From the NCBI GenBank assembly GCA_963576565.1, contig OY755042.1:18265272-18329271 (forward strand): a stretch of DNA of 64,000 bases, written 5' to 3'. Within the stretch, counting starts at the first letter, position 1. Each line of letters starts with the position of its first letter. The position numbers and the translations under genes were made by a program. This stretch comes from Aspidapion aeneum. Taxonomy: Eukaryota > Arthropoda > Insecta > Coleoptera > Brentidae. The notes under the pieces are model-generated. The model ran no database searches. It had not been told where the DNA came from and saw nothing but the letters and a program-made list of their open reading frames with translations. Shown here piece after piece: positions 12,801 to 22,330 of the stretch.

Positions 12801-15800
12801 TATATGAAAATATGGCGTGTGTGATATCAAACGAAAGGTAATTGAGTCTGGAGTTAAACAAAATACATTTTAATTTATTTTAAAAAAAGGGTGGGGGTAT
12901 ATCTCAAAAATTAGAGTTTAAGTGAAAATATGGCGTGTGTTATATCAAACGAAAGGTAATTGAGTCCGGAGTTTAACAAAATACATTTTAGTTTTTGTTT
13001 TTTTTTAAGGGTGGGGGTATATTTCAAAAATTTGAGTTTATGTCAAAACATAGCTTGTGTGGTATCAAACAAAAGGTAATTTAGTCTGGAGTTGAATAAA
13101 ATATATTTCAGTTTTTAGTTATATTAGCTCACACGTACACTATAACTATAGTACCTAGTGTGAGCTTAGGGGCCCATATATTGGCAGAGTATTTTATATG
13201 TGGCATGGTATCAACTAACATCCAGAGCCAAATTTTTATCGGAGAATCTCTAATTTTCCGACTTCAGAATAATTTCTGTTGGAGAAGTGACATTAATTTT
13301 GATGGATTAATTTTAAGCAGAACCTACTCAATTTAAAACTGTAAAAAAATTGACACCTGTCACTTCAAAACAAGGTGACGCCTATATTTTAAAAAAATAG
13401 TTTTTTTTTCTATTTTCTTTAATTTTTGTGCACTATTTATTTTTAATGCGTTTTCTCCGGCCAACACCAAGGCTTAATAGGTCAGAAGTAAAAGAGACCT
13501 TCATCACCTACAGAACAAACCAAATGTTTACAAAAAAAAAATCGATTTTATCAAGAGCAATCCAGCTTTTGTAGTATATCAATTTGATCAAGAGCGCAGC
13601 CAGAGGGGGCGCTCGGAGCCCGGCCCATCCCCCCCGCCTACGGATTTTTTAGATACTTTTCACATATTTCATAAAAATTGCATGAGATACGGCATTATGG
13701 GGTCTCGTTCTCCCTCCCCCGCAAGATATATTCCTCGGTGCGATAATAAATTTATACTAAATAAGGGTCTGATTTTAAAAATTGCATAATGCATGGGCGC
13801 ACCTTGTGGGGGGGGGGTGCTCGAGACTCGGGCCTCCCCCAAGCCTAAGATTTTTTTAATAATAATAATAACGAAGAACGAGAAAATAGCATAAAATTCG
13901 ACATCACCCTGTATTTACCTATATCTCTCGTGTTAGTACTTTGCTTTCGATGATCCTATATGGTAGACGATAAGACCTTCCCATTCTTTAAGTCACGTGT
14001 GACTCTTAGTTTGACTCTTTTGCATTAATCACTTGATTGAAACAAATCGATCACAACGCCACCCAAAACGCTAAAGCATCTGTTTTTTTGGTCATTCCAG
14101 CCGAACAAACCTGTTTTAAAACCATTCTCGGTTTGTATTGCGCGCGCATTTGGATTTGTCATACAGCTTTATGACTAATGGTGAGCTGGAATGGACCTAT
14201 TGTAGCATTATTTAATAGTTTTATTTAATTTACTTAGGTCGTGGAAAACAAAATAAAAATGGCGGCATGGGAAACAGACTGATTGGAATGGTCGTGGCCT
14301 TCAAGAGCGCCCTTATTGCTGCTTTTGTTTTTGTTATCATGAAGCTTTTAATCTTAAAAGCGATTGTTTTGGCAAAGGTTAGTATTATACTTTATCCCCT
14401 AAAAGGGACGTTTTAAAGCGCCAGGTTAATGCTTTTAAAAACCACTTCTTTGACAACTCTTGAATTTCAAATAAACTTAATTAAAATAAAGGTGAGCGAG
14501 CAAGATGATAACCCCGAGGTTCATATTTTTTCTTATTCTACTTAAGCAACAAAAATATTAAAGACTTATATTATCTTGATTGCATCTTATTTTTTTTGTC
14601 TACAACTGCATCTGAAAATAATGTTTTGCACACGACAGAGAACCTTTGAATATGACGTTTTGCACACAGCGTGTGTGTGCTCACCGGATACTGCAAACTT
14701 CGAGGACACTGGGTTACTGCCTACACAACCTCTACACGGTTAAAAAAAATTGTCTTAGATCAAAGCAAATTGCTTTAAAGTAAAACAATTTTTGCTTTCC
14801 TATTCACCAAGATAATATTTTCTTGATATAGCACAAAAATTGTCTTGCCTCTGTAGTGTACAAACAGCAGGAAACTTTAATGTAAAGTAGAAAACAACAA
14901 TAGTATTGCCTTTTTGGATACACTCGTGCTCTAATGCTATTTAACAGTTTTTTTTCTTTCTATTTTAGAACCCTGATGATGATTTTAAATAAATCGAAAC
15001 GTCGGTAATTTAACAAAAAGTTTTTCTGAAAAACCTGACCCCTACCCAACCAATTTTCACACTATTGAACTGAAAGGGTCACTAGCCAAATCTTATATAT
15101 ATGAAGACAATTTGCTTTGTTACAAAACGGAGTATACTGAAACAAAATACTTAAAGAAGAAAAATAAAGTATGAAGATTAAACGCTGCATTGGACTAAAA
15201 AGAAATATTTTAATTCAAAACAAATTGTTTTAAGGAAAAACACTTTATTCAAGAAAAGAACGTGTTTTCATTGTAGAAATTTTTTTACCGTTTAGATACG
15301 CAACCCAACAAACTTAATAACAGCAGCGTACAGATGGCTTTGCCGTATATTCTTGTAGTTCAAATGATGACACGGCAGAGCCATCTGTCCGTTGCTATTA
15401 TTAAGTTTGTTGGGTTGCATATCTTGGGGTTTTGTAATCATTGCCGATATTCCGGCCTTTGTACAGAAGACTGGCAGATTTCTCAGCGAAGAAAGGATAC
15501 AGTAGCGGTAATGCCCCAGGGTGAGGGAGCAAAAAGGCGCTTCATGTGCCTAGTCGCCAAGCCTAAAGGCACTACTACTACTACTACAGATGTTTTGAAA
15601 ATATCGTGCAAAAACTAACAAAATAATTTATTTTGTTTGATTTTCGGCCTTACTACTGGGTAAACTTACTTTGTTACCACCATATTTAAATTATGTTGTA
15701 GTAACACAGCATATCGACCCATTAGGATAGAAGTCCCAATATAAAAAAAATTATCAACACTGTTGCTGTTCTTAACCCTCTGCTGAAAAATAATTATAAA

Positions 15801-17690
15801 TTTGGTATAATATACCGCATTTATTTTTTAGCTGCATTTAAGCAAAAATAGTTCAAAACCCACTTAAAATGTGTAGTCTAAAATAACAACGACTAAACTA
15901 AAAAAACTTTGCAACCCAACGCTTTGCATTTCGTGCATATTTGTATAGCAATAATACTAATCATTACGTAACACAAACAGGCTAAAATAAGTTATGCAAT
16001 AAGTTCTTACAGTCTTGTTCATAGATAAAAGAAATTATGTAATTTTATGGCAGTGTACTAACATTTTGTAGTTCCATATTCAACAAAAAGTAAATGTTGG
16101 TAAGGTGTTTTTGACATACCCCAGTGCATTCTGTCGCTCTCGTAATCAACCTGGGCAAGACGTAGCTTGAAAAAGAGCTGTGTCCGCTATAAATCAGACT
16201 GTTGTTTAAAGATACTGAAATGCGAGGAATAAAACAAAAACAGTTGGGTATGTGACACCCCACCTTTCCAACGGTACAAAAGTCCCACTTTCCTGTATTT
16301 AGCTGGTTTGGCAAACACAAAACCACTTTAATTCTAAGAAGTGAATTATCATTCAATAATCATCATTTTTTTTTTAATTTATTAAAATTATTAATCCCTA
16401 CCTATTATTATTATATTTTAGGTTTCTCTGATCATTTCCTTGGTTCTGCTAGTTATGAAACTTAAGAGTCAGCACAGCCCAGAACTGCTGGAAATAGAGC
16501 AACATGGACCATATTCTTATTCGCATCCTGGGTTGTTTTCAGAACGACATCCTGGTTATAGCGGATATGGGGGATACTCAAATGCTGGTAAGTTACTGCA
16601 GTAGCTTTCCCATTTAGATTTTTTCTTTGGATAAAGATGATTTTCAAAGATGTTTTTTCTTTTTACTTTTTTCTTCTACATTTATTTATTCCATTTTTTT
16701 CAGAAAAATTTATTTGTCATGTTAAAACACGTAAATTTACTAGGAATTATTAAACTTGTTTATCTTCAATGCGTAAAAATCTCTTATTTTACTATGTACA
16801 TACCTACGGTCTATTATGAACAAGATCTTAAAACCGTGGTCTTTAGCATTAGGTTTTAAGACCTTAGTAAAATACTGATGCCCGTGGCTTTGAAAACATT
16901 CACCAATATAAGCTATAATAGTGGCATTTGGTAATCGAAAATAGCGGGAAAGGCAACAACCTGTTTTCTCTACGACCATATGGGGCTTTTCATGTCAACC
17001 CGGCCACCTTTTGCACTTAAAAATTTTGATTTTAATAAAAATTTATTTTTTGGTTCCTCTGTAGATACCGATTACACCAAGATAAAAAATTTGAAAAGAT
17101 AATGCGATTCCTTAAATCTACAGTGTGTTTTATCTTCTTAGTTGGCCAAAGCTTATCTATCTATCTATACTATACCAGACAATAAGCTAAAAAACCGCCA
17201 TTTTGAAAATGTGTCCCCTTCAATTTTTTATAATCTTCTGAAAAAAGATGGCCCAATACTTTGTCTATTGACCCTCAAAATTTTAGAGTGGGCCGAGAAG
17301 TATAAATACCAAATAGAGAAATTCTTGTGTAAGTGCGCGGAGGCCTTGGCCGTACTTATTTGCATATGGGCACGCGAACAGTCCTAGTGAGGCGCTCAAG
17401 GTGTGAATCAATATACATTTTATGAAAAAAAGTTGTTTTGCTTTAAGGAAAAAATCTTTTTTTTCACTCTTCCCTTGCATATGTCATCAGCGGCGTCACA
17501 TTGAAGGGCCAAGACGAGCCTTCCACTGTTTAAAACCTTATCGGCTACCAACATTGTGGCACATTTTTCTAATTGGAATACCTAGTCCTGCACCGTTATG
17601 ATACTCGACGCCCTATACAGGGTGTCCCACATTCGATTTCTTTTGGGAAGTCTCGAGCATCAATTCTGAGTATCGAGTATCAAGTTTTGG

Positions 17691-17724
<34 letters not shown>

Positions 17725-19226
17725 GCGTCGAGTGTCATAAAAGTGCAGGAATAGGTACCTAGTCTAATTAGAAAAATGTGCCACAATGTTGGTAGCCGAT
17801 AAGGTTTTAAACAATGGAAGGAGCCTTGGCCCTTCAATATGACGCCGCGGATATCATATGCAAGAGGGGCGGAGTGTCAGTATAAAAAAAAATATTTTTT
17901 CCTTAAAGCAAACCAACTTCTTTTAATAAAATGAATATTGACTCACACCCCGGGTGCCTCAATAAGACTGCTCGTTTGCCCATATACATATAAGTACGGC
18001 CAAGGTCTCCGCGCACTTACACAAGAATTTTTCTTTTTGGCATTTATACTTCTCGGCCCACTCTAAAATTTTTAAAGGCAATAGACAAAATAGTGAAGCA
18101 TTTTTTTTCAAAAAATTATAAAAAATCGCATTTTTAAAATGGCGGATTTTTAAATTTTATGTCTTTTACTAAGGTCACTGATGCGATTTTTTGACATTTT
18201 AAATTATTCTCCTTAAGGCGTCTTGTTCTTATTTCTAAAGAGTAGTAAATTTTTTTTTTGCAAAGTTCGTATTTTTTCAGGAAAAATTATAAACCATAGA
18301 TACGTTTTGGCCAATTAAGAATATAAAACACCCTGTAGATTTAATCGCAACATTTTGTCAAATTTTTTATCTTGGTGTAATCGGCATCTATAGAGGAACC
18401 AAAAATAAAATTTTATTAAAATCAAAATTTTTAAGTGCAAAAGGCCCCATATACAAAAATGATGGATTTCACACGATTTGTATCCTCAGAAAATGTAAAA
18501 CTTCACTCGTGTGCAGAAATTTTGCCGCACATCTGTTGAAATGTACTTTTCCACACATCTATGGAAAAGTGTACGATGACTTAGACACAAATTACTTTTT
18601 TGAGACCAATTTTTACAAAAAATAGTATAGTTCAACAGTGTTCGTAGGAAAAATAGTGTCGATAAACTCGATGGAAAGTAACTTTCTTACACTCGGGTGT
18701 TGCTTCACTCGGCTAGCGCCTCGCTGAAAACATTCACGCTCGTGTGAAATTTATCACCTTCTTCTCTTATGTTATTATTTATGTGCTGGTTCTACAAAAA
18801 TATAAATTTGATTTAATGCAAATGTTTAAAAATTCAAAAATTAAAAAACGTTACAATTCAAAACTTTTTATTTTTGGGTTTATGTATTTTTAAATAAGAA
18901 ACAAACACATATGCCAGCAAGTTGCGGGTATCAATATCATATCATGAGATTACAGCACATTTTATCCTTTCCTGATTCAGGATATAACTCTATATTTTTT
19001 TTTGGGAGCAGATGTTGGCCCAGAAGCAGCACCTTCGAACAATGCATACAATGTTGTATATGCTCCAACGGGCGCCGCTGAAAATCCTGCACTATATGCC
19101 AATGCTGCAGAAGAAAATAATACCTTGTTGCAACCTTTTCATGGGCTTGAGAGAAAGTATACTATTGATAGGAAGAGAAGAAAAATGCCTTCAAAATTAG
19201 TAACAGTAAAACAAATTAGGCAGTAA
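3616..19226 (+). CDS. Osiris-family (DUF1676) protein, gene A, four coding exons
   Basis: Joining 3616-3889, 14238-14377, 16422-16587 and 19012-19226 gives an open frame of 264 codons plus TAA. Seen: residues 1-21 look like a signal peptide (core ILAITSALTYSV). Residues 92-104 are Gly/Lys/Asn-rich (GRGKQNKNGG), followed by a long hydrophobic core at about 106-153. Then come a Tyr/Gly/His-rich segment (PYSYSHPG, GYSGYGGY) and a basic tail (RKRRKMPSK). Known of the family: Osiris proteins have a signal peptide, a DUF1676 region ending in a hydrophobic stretch, and a Tyr-containing tail; they are secreted or endosomal and act in cuticle and tracheal development. All junctions are GT-AG and keep frame (phases 1, 0, 1). 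Odd: no cysteines in the first exon, where family members usually have a Cys pair, and no AQxLAY-type end. It is convergent with a second Osiris gene downstream. The family call is firm; the orthologue (which Osi number) is not assigned. Confidence 0.85.
4021..5206 (+). mobile_element. Composite minisatellite/fold-back element (family M), copy 1
   Basis: In order: an arm beginning GGAAATCATAACAAAAACAT (4021-4180); about three tandem units of roughly 142 bases (about 4270-4700) containing CTCTCTAGYGTTTCTGGAA and TTACATAACTTTACA; then a tail with TTTCAAGAAAAGATGGTACG, ending at GGCACTGCCGTGCC. No coding capacity. The same modules in the same order recur at 36643-37290 and, inverted, at 6865-8264 and 26190-27530, which defines a family. 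Class unknown. Confidence 0.7.
5458..5574. repeat. Hairpin, 26-bp arms
   Basis: Arms TCGTCGTTGATCTTACAAAC... and its complement ending at 5574 pair over 26 bases with one mismatch; a smaller inverted pair lies in the loop. Short MITE or RNA hairpin in intron 1 of gene A. Confidence 0.7.
5885..6290 (-). mobile_element. CTAGCC/AACCG dispersed repeat, copy 1 (partial)
   Basis: Reverse complement of the block at 47140-47640: the TGTTACGGACAGAAATAATA stretch, an AC/AGAC microsatellite, the CATCACGACGATATTGCTAG block and the CTAGCCNNNGCTACG end. Non-coding; the open frame at 5893-6159 translates the repeat. Confidence 0.65.
6865..8264 (-). mobile_element. Composite family M, copy 2 (inverted, full hairpin)
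   Basis: Reverse orientation of copy 1: tail module, about four 140-base tandem units (7230-7790), a spacer, then a complete palindrome at about 7913-8264 whose arms of about 165 bases both carry CTTTTTACG/CGTAAAAAG and ACTAGTTTGGAAAT. The antisense open frame at 7165-7389 only translates the minisatellite. Confidence 0.75.
8030..9410 (+). repeat. Tandem duplication of about 690 bases
   Basis: 8030-8720 and 8721-9410 are near-identical direct copies (offset about 690). Each contains half of the family M palindrome, the ACTCGGCCAACGC block and the coding linker of an RTE-like element (KVKNPIKEKVNIQIINPEQW). Only the second copy runs on into reverse transcriptase; the first stops at the junction GGTTCTTACTAG. 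Confidence 0.85.
9458..9943 (+). pseudogene. Reverse transcriptase core of RTE-like copy A
   Basis: The frame carries VTFVDLQKAYDTVPVEKLW, LRQGCSISPTLFKIYI and the catalytic-type FADDQV (normal FADD box), the order expected of LINE reverse transcriptase. The open frame continues to 10156 only because it reads into the inserted LTR; the last 70 or so residues are not protein of this element. No full-length ORF survives. Confidence 0.85.
9949..10443. mobile_element. Solo LTR inserted in RTE-like copy A
   Basis: 495 bases beginning TGTTCGTGCAAC and ending TCATCAACA, flanked on both sides by the 5-bp duplication ATAGT (9944-9948 and 10444-10448). Removing it with one ATAGT restores the reading from KRGL to VNVDKTQ as in related copies. 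TG...CA ends with a 5-bp duplication are the standard LTR-retrotransposon signature; no internal region remains, so this is a solo LTR. Superfamily not determined. Confidence 0.88.
11074..11769. other. Intron 1 of gene A, AT-rich, no gene
   Basis: Ends with GGGATACCCTGTATAA near 11590-11612, a mariner-type terminus without a visible partner. Confidence 0.5.
11770..12275 (+). pseudogene. Jockey-like LINE reverse transcriptase, C-terminal fragment
   Basis: Contains LRTIYYSIFYSQLRYGVAV, the post-RT motif of jockey-group ORF2, then after frame breaks HNHYTRNCDRKNF and YGAIKFYNKLPDKVKEI (12003-12272), the usual end of these proteins. No active-site region; truncated on the 5' side. Sits in intron 1 of gene A. 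Confidence 0.75.
12433..13196. mobile_element. AGCTCACAC/(GTCT)n dispersed repeat, copy 1
   Basis: The left end is a perfect short hairpin (AGCTCACAC... with GTGTGAGCT). Then come a (GTCT)n microsatellite (12569-12643), CGCATAACTCAAAAACCGCC, three diverged tandem units with ATGGCGTGTGTGATATCAAA, and a right-end hairpin around CTATAACTATAGTACC, closing CATATATTGGCAGAGTATTT. A second copy is at 57405-58075 and an end fragment at 30298-30368. Open frames here only translate the microsatellite. Confidence 0.75.
13590..13860. repeat. G/C-run repeats related to the CAGTGGCGTATATA/GGGCGCACC MITE group
   Basis: Two diverged copies with poly-G/poly-C tracts, GATTTTTTAGATACTTTTCA and GGGGTCTCG blocks shared with 38115-38286, 41128-41276 and 46926-47122. 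Ends are unclear. Confidence 0.5.
13861..14237. other. End of intron 1 of gene A
   Basis: Contains a weak inverted pair GGTCATTCCAGC/GCTGGAATGGACC (about 14090 and 14190), otherwise nothing recognisable. Confidence 0.4.
14238..14377 (+). CDS. Osiris gene A, coding exon 2 (hydrophobic core, first half)
   Basis: Acceptor TTTACTTAG|GTCG; the G carried over from exon 1 makes a GGT codon. The exon encodes RGKQNKNGGMGNRLIG followed by a hydrophobic run with regularly spaced Lys (MKLLILKAIVLAK). Donor AAAG|GTTAGT in phase 0. It aligns in position and phase with exon 35316-35204 of gene B. Confidence 0.85.
14973..15005 (+). other. CTGATGATG-stem-CGAAAC motif 1
   Basis: CTGATGATG, a short stem GATTT/AAATC, then CGAAACGTCGG. 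The same layout occurs at 61051-61084 (+) and 51823-51855 (-). It resembles a hammerhead ribozyme core (CUGAUGA...GAAA), but an extra unpaired U precedes the stem. Inference only. Confidence 0.35.
15294..15425 (+). ncRNA. Long near-perfect intronic hairpin, microRNA-like or MITE
   Basis: Arm 15294-15347 pairs with 15371-15425 over about 54 bases with only a few mismatches and some G-U pairs; the loop is about 23 bases. The AACCCAACAAACTTAATAA stretch and the CAGATGGC stretch are perfectly mirrored. It lies in intron 2 of gene A, in the sense orientation. A small MITE is an equally good explanation; no expression evidence is available. Confidence 0.4.
15426..15595 (+). repeat. SINE-like sequence with (ACT)n tail
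   Basis: A GC-richer stretch ending GTCGCCAAGCCTAAAGGC followed by five ACT repeats (15580-15594), like a SINE or LINE 3' end. No clear A/B boxes were found, so the class is uncertain. The open frame 15334-15618 spans hairpin and tail and has no domain. Confidence 0.4.
16422..16587 (+). CDS. Osiris gene A, coding exon 3 (end of hydrophobic core, Tyr/Gly/His linker)
   Basis: Acceptor TATATTTTAG|GTTTCT, phase 0. The exon encodes VSLIISLVLLVMKLKS, which completes the hydrophobic stretch, then an acidic/His/Tyr/Gly-rich segment (YSYSHPG, GYSGYGGYSN). Donor GCTG|GTAAGT in phase 1. It corresponds to the start of the last exon of gene B (LALVLAAIIGLKKLLS), but here the C-terminal part is split off by a further intron. 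Confidence 0.85.
16982..18448. mobile_element. 1.47-kb fold-back element in intron 3 of gene A
   Basis: Arms of about 650 bases mirror each other end to end: GGGGCTTTT/AAGGCCCC, TTTTGCACTTAAAAATTTTG, GGTTCCTCT, ATTACACCAAGATAAAAAAT, GGCCGTACTTAT, CACAATGTTGGTAGCCGATA. The centre has an (AT)n run at 17694-17720. A related sequence at 29452 (CTACGACCACATATGAAAAT) represents the uninterrupted site, giving TAT as the probable target duplication. The open frames inside come from the arms and are not genes. Confidence 0.85.
18455..18760. repeat. Dispersed repeat interrupted by the fold-back element
   Basis: ATTTCACACGATTTGTATCC and GTGTGCAGAAATTTT match 29460-29530; its left edge (CTACGACCATAT, 16970-16981) is now on the other side of the 16982-18448 insertion. 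Confidence 0.6.
19012..19226 (+). CDS. Osiris gene A, terminal coding exon
   Basis: Acceptor GGGAGCAG|ATGTTGG after a T-rich tract; the carried G plus AT makes Asp. The exon encodes a 71-residue tail, Ala/Asn-rich (NNAYNVVYAP), ending with a basic stretch (DRKRRKMPSK) and VKQIRQ before TAA. A second open frame shifted by one base over the same stretch lacks family features and is treated as a shadow. Confidence 0.8.
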
Positions 19227-19268
19227 TATTCTGTATTTCAAAATATAATGATTATTAAACAAATCGAA

Positions 19269-19274
19269 AATAAA
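19269..19274 (+). promoter_or_regulatory. Poly(A) signal AATAAA of Osiris gene A
   Basis: Canonical AATAAA 43 bases after the TAA at 19224-19226, which implies a short 3' UTR. Confidence 0.6.
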
Positions 19275-20924
19275 TAATGCCAATAGTTTATTTTATTGCG
19301 GACTGAAGTAATGGGAGCGGTATAATGATCAATCAAGCGTGGATCTGCAGATATTTGCTTCCACTGGCGAAAGAGATAAATCCATTGAAACTTCATCATT
19401 TTGCACGTAAAACTTATCTACAACTTTAAAGGAAAAGTTACCGAAATATCTTACTATAACCATAGAAGAATACATTTAAGGACAAAAACTAATCCTGATC
19501 TTTTATTTCGTTCCTGCATTGATACATTGGTAACATGGTGATAGTAAGGAAAATCTGTCACCATTGTTGTTAATTGTGTCAAAGTAAATAGAGGTCTATA
19601 TTCATTTCAAAAATAGAAAATTGACAATATTTTCTTAAAAGAACCTCACGACCCTAAATAGCTCTACCTAGCCGAGGTAAATTTGGGGAATATTTAAACA
19701 ACATCAATAAGATACAAAAAGTTATATTATATGAAAAAATAATATAACAAAGTGGCGACCAACGTGTTTTTTTTGATAGCAAAATCAAGAATTTAGGCAA
19801 ATGTTGTCAATTTTTTTTTGGTGTGTTGACTTCTTGGGTTCGGAGGAAAAGTTGTGGAAACTTTAAAATCTTTTTAATTTGAACATTGTTTACCTACTTA
19901 ACTAACTGAATTTGCCTTATAATATTTTTTTTTATATATTTGAAGATTGTCTGATATCTATTTTTGTTATGTTATTGTTTGTCTAACTCTTTTAATAGTA
20001 TTTTATGTAACTGTAGTATTTTATGTAACTATTTTTGTAGTATTTTATGTAACTATTTTTTTTAAGTTTTAAATTTTTGGTGGTACCTGAACTGGACTTT
20101 CTATCTTTATTCCAGTCAGTTACTGAAGGGTGAGTGGTCGGAGATATGACAAGACATGACAGACGGACAGACAGACATGACAATGACGAAAGGACATGAC
20201 ATATAGCTCGAACATTTAGTGAAATTCTGTGCCTAAATAATTCGAAGCGTGTTTTTCTTTTTTCTTGAAATTACTTTTAACTTTTAATTATTTTTAATGT
20301 ATTTTGAGATTTTTTTAACTAAATTTTTTCACTTAACTTTTGTAATTTTTTATAAAAAAAAATACTGTATTTTGTGATCTGGTGTAAACTTTGGACCGCA
20401 TGTGTTATTTCCCATGGTTTGCACAGATTTTGCAGATATAGTTTTTTTCTTGTCTAGCTGAAGGCTAAGGGACCATATTTTAATACGACCTATTTAATAT
20501 GCATTTCTGGTTAATGTTGGCAGTCTTGCAGATTACTTTGAGGGCTACTACATGAGACTTTTTGATTGCTATATCAAACTGTGCAATTTTAGTCTGCCTG
20601 TTCAAATTTTATTGAAAAAGTAGTATACTCTTAAAGTAATTTATTTCATCTTAAATTTTCTGTACTTTACTTTGAGAACTAAGCAAACCAAAGTGATCTG
20701 TAGTCTGTGTTTCATTGCTGGGGTGTTTGAGTGTTTTTCCATCTTTTTAGGAGACAATGCTGTATATTAAAGGGGGGCAATTTAAATAAATTCTAAATTC
20801 CTTTTGGTAACTTTTACGGCTTTTTGGATTAGTGGGTGTTGATTGACAATATACTCACAACGTTTAAATTAGCAAACTTTTGGGTTTAAACTTGGTGATG
20901 GGGGGTTGAGATAGCCTCGAAGGT
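19275..20924. other. Intergenic, downstream of gene A
   Basis: AT-rich with the 19995 minisatellite and a GACA-rich stretch at 20155-20180; no gene seen. Confidence 0.5.
19995..20060. repeat. Three-unit minisatellite
   Basis: TAGTATTTTATGTAACT recurs three times with 20-25-base spacing. Confidence 0.7.
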
Positions 20925-22330
20925 AGCTTAGACAACATCCAAACCAAGGTTATCACCAATCACTTTTACAGCATAACAGTTTGAAGCAATTTTAATTTGA
21001 AGGTTTGCAATATGCTTATCGAACTTTAAACATCGATCGATTGTTAGACCTAAAAATCTGTTTATTTCTGGATTTGATAAAATTTCATTTTCTAGTGTGA
21101 TATCACCTATATCACATTTAAAATTTGATATATTAATGGACAGAACGTTTGCGTCACAACATTGTTTTATTTTACAAATATCGTTCTGAACATCAATATT
21201 TAGTCTGTCTATATCAGTATTGTCCCAAAGAACTGTGTTATCGTCACAAAAAGCTGTTATTTTGCCTGTAATGTCAATGTTTGGTAGGTCATTAACAAAA
21301 ACCAAAAATAATGATGGGCCCAAAATTAAACCCTGAGGAACACCTGTATCAACTTCCTGTTCAATTGAAGTTTGTTCGTTAAAAAAAACTGATTGAAGTC
21401 TCCCAGACAAATATGAGCGAAACCAATCCAAAGCTATGCCTCTGACTCCACATTTTTGCAGTTTTTGCAGCAATATTATATAGATCACAAAATATTGCAG
21501 CAGCCTTCTCACCAGAGTTAAGCTTAACATAAAGGTCTTCCAAAATGCCAAAAATAGCGTCGTTGGTACTTTTTGCAGCCGAAAGCCGAATTGGTGACTA
21601 TTTAACAGATTATTTTTAGTTAAAAAAGCTGTAACGCGAATTTGTACTAGTTTCTCGACTATTTTAGCTAATGTAGGCAATAAGGCAATCGGTCGAAAAT
21701 TTGATGTTGGTCTCCCTCCTTAAACAATGGAACCACAACTGCTTTTTTGAGTGTTTCTGAAAATTTACCGGTAGAAAAAGGTAAATTAATTGCTTTAGAC
21801 AAATTTTCAAGTGCAACGTCCGACAATGGTTCAAAAATTTTTATCGACATTTTATCCCTTCCTGACGCTTTTTTGTTTTTTAAATATGGCTTTAATTTCC
21901 TCAATATAAGTTGGGGCCAAGAAAAAACTATCCTGCACATGGACATTTGTTAGATAGCTCAGAGTCCATACTTGGTGCTATTTTACTTGAGAGACTTTGC
22001 GCTATATTGAAGTAAAATGAATTAAAATCATTAGCTTTAGACTGCTAGTAAACGATACTGAGTTTTTACCTTTGAGCTTGTTAACTGTCTTCCACGATTC
22101 TTTGTTTTTATTTGAAGCATTGTCGATTTTCTTTTGATAATAAAGTCTTTTTGCGTCCCTAGTTGTCCGTCTATAAATACCTCGGTAGTTTTTTATAGTA
22201 TCTACGAAAACCTTCATTCTCCCCAGCGACTTTTATTATATAGCGTAATGATCGCATATTTTCACCAGATGTTTTTAGACCATTTGTGACCCATGGCTTT
22301 TTGTTTTTTTGCTTAATATTTTTAATTGGA
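20925..22330 (-). mobile_element. Jockey-like LINE ORF2 remnant
   Basis: Minus-strand blocks in order: KPWVTNGLKTSGENMRS (about 22290), TRDAKRLYYQKKIDNASNKN (about 22130), KKASGRDKMSIKIFE (about 21860), VVVPLFKEGD then NFRPIALLPTLAKIVEKL after a frameshift (about 21700), HQFGFR (about 21590), VPQGLILGPSLFLVFVNDL (about 21330), the catalytic box as FCDDN (about 21250) and RFLGLTIDRCLKFDKHI. The order is that of a jockey-group reverse transcriptase. FCDD instead of FADD, plus frameshifts, mark it as dead. Its far 5' part, towards 22600, is too degraded to place. Confidence 0.85.
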
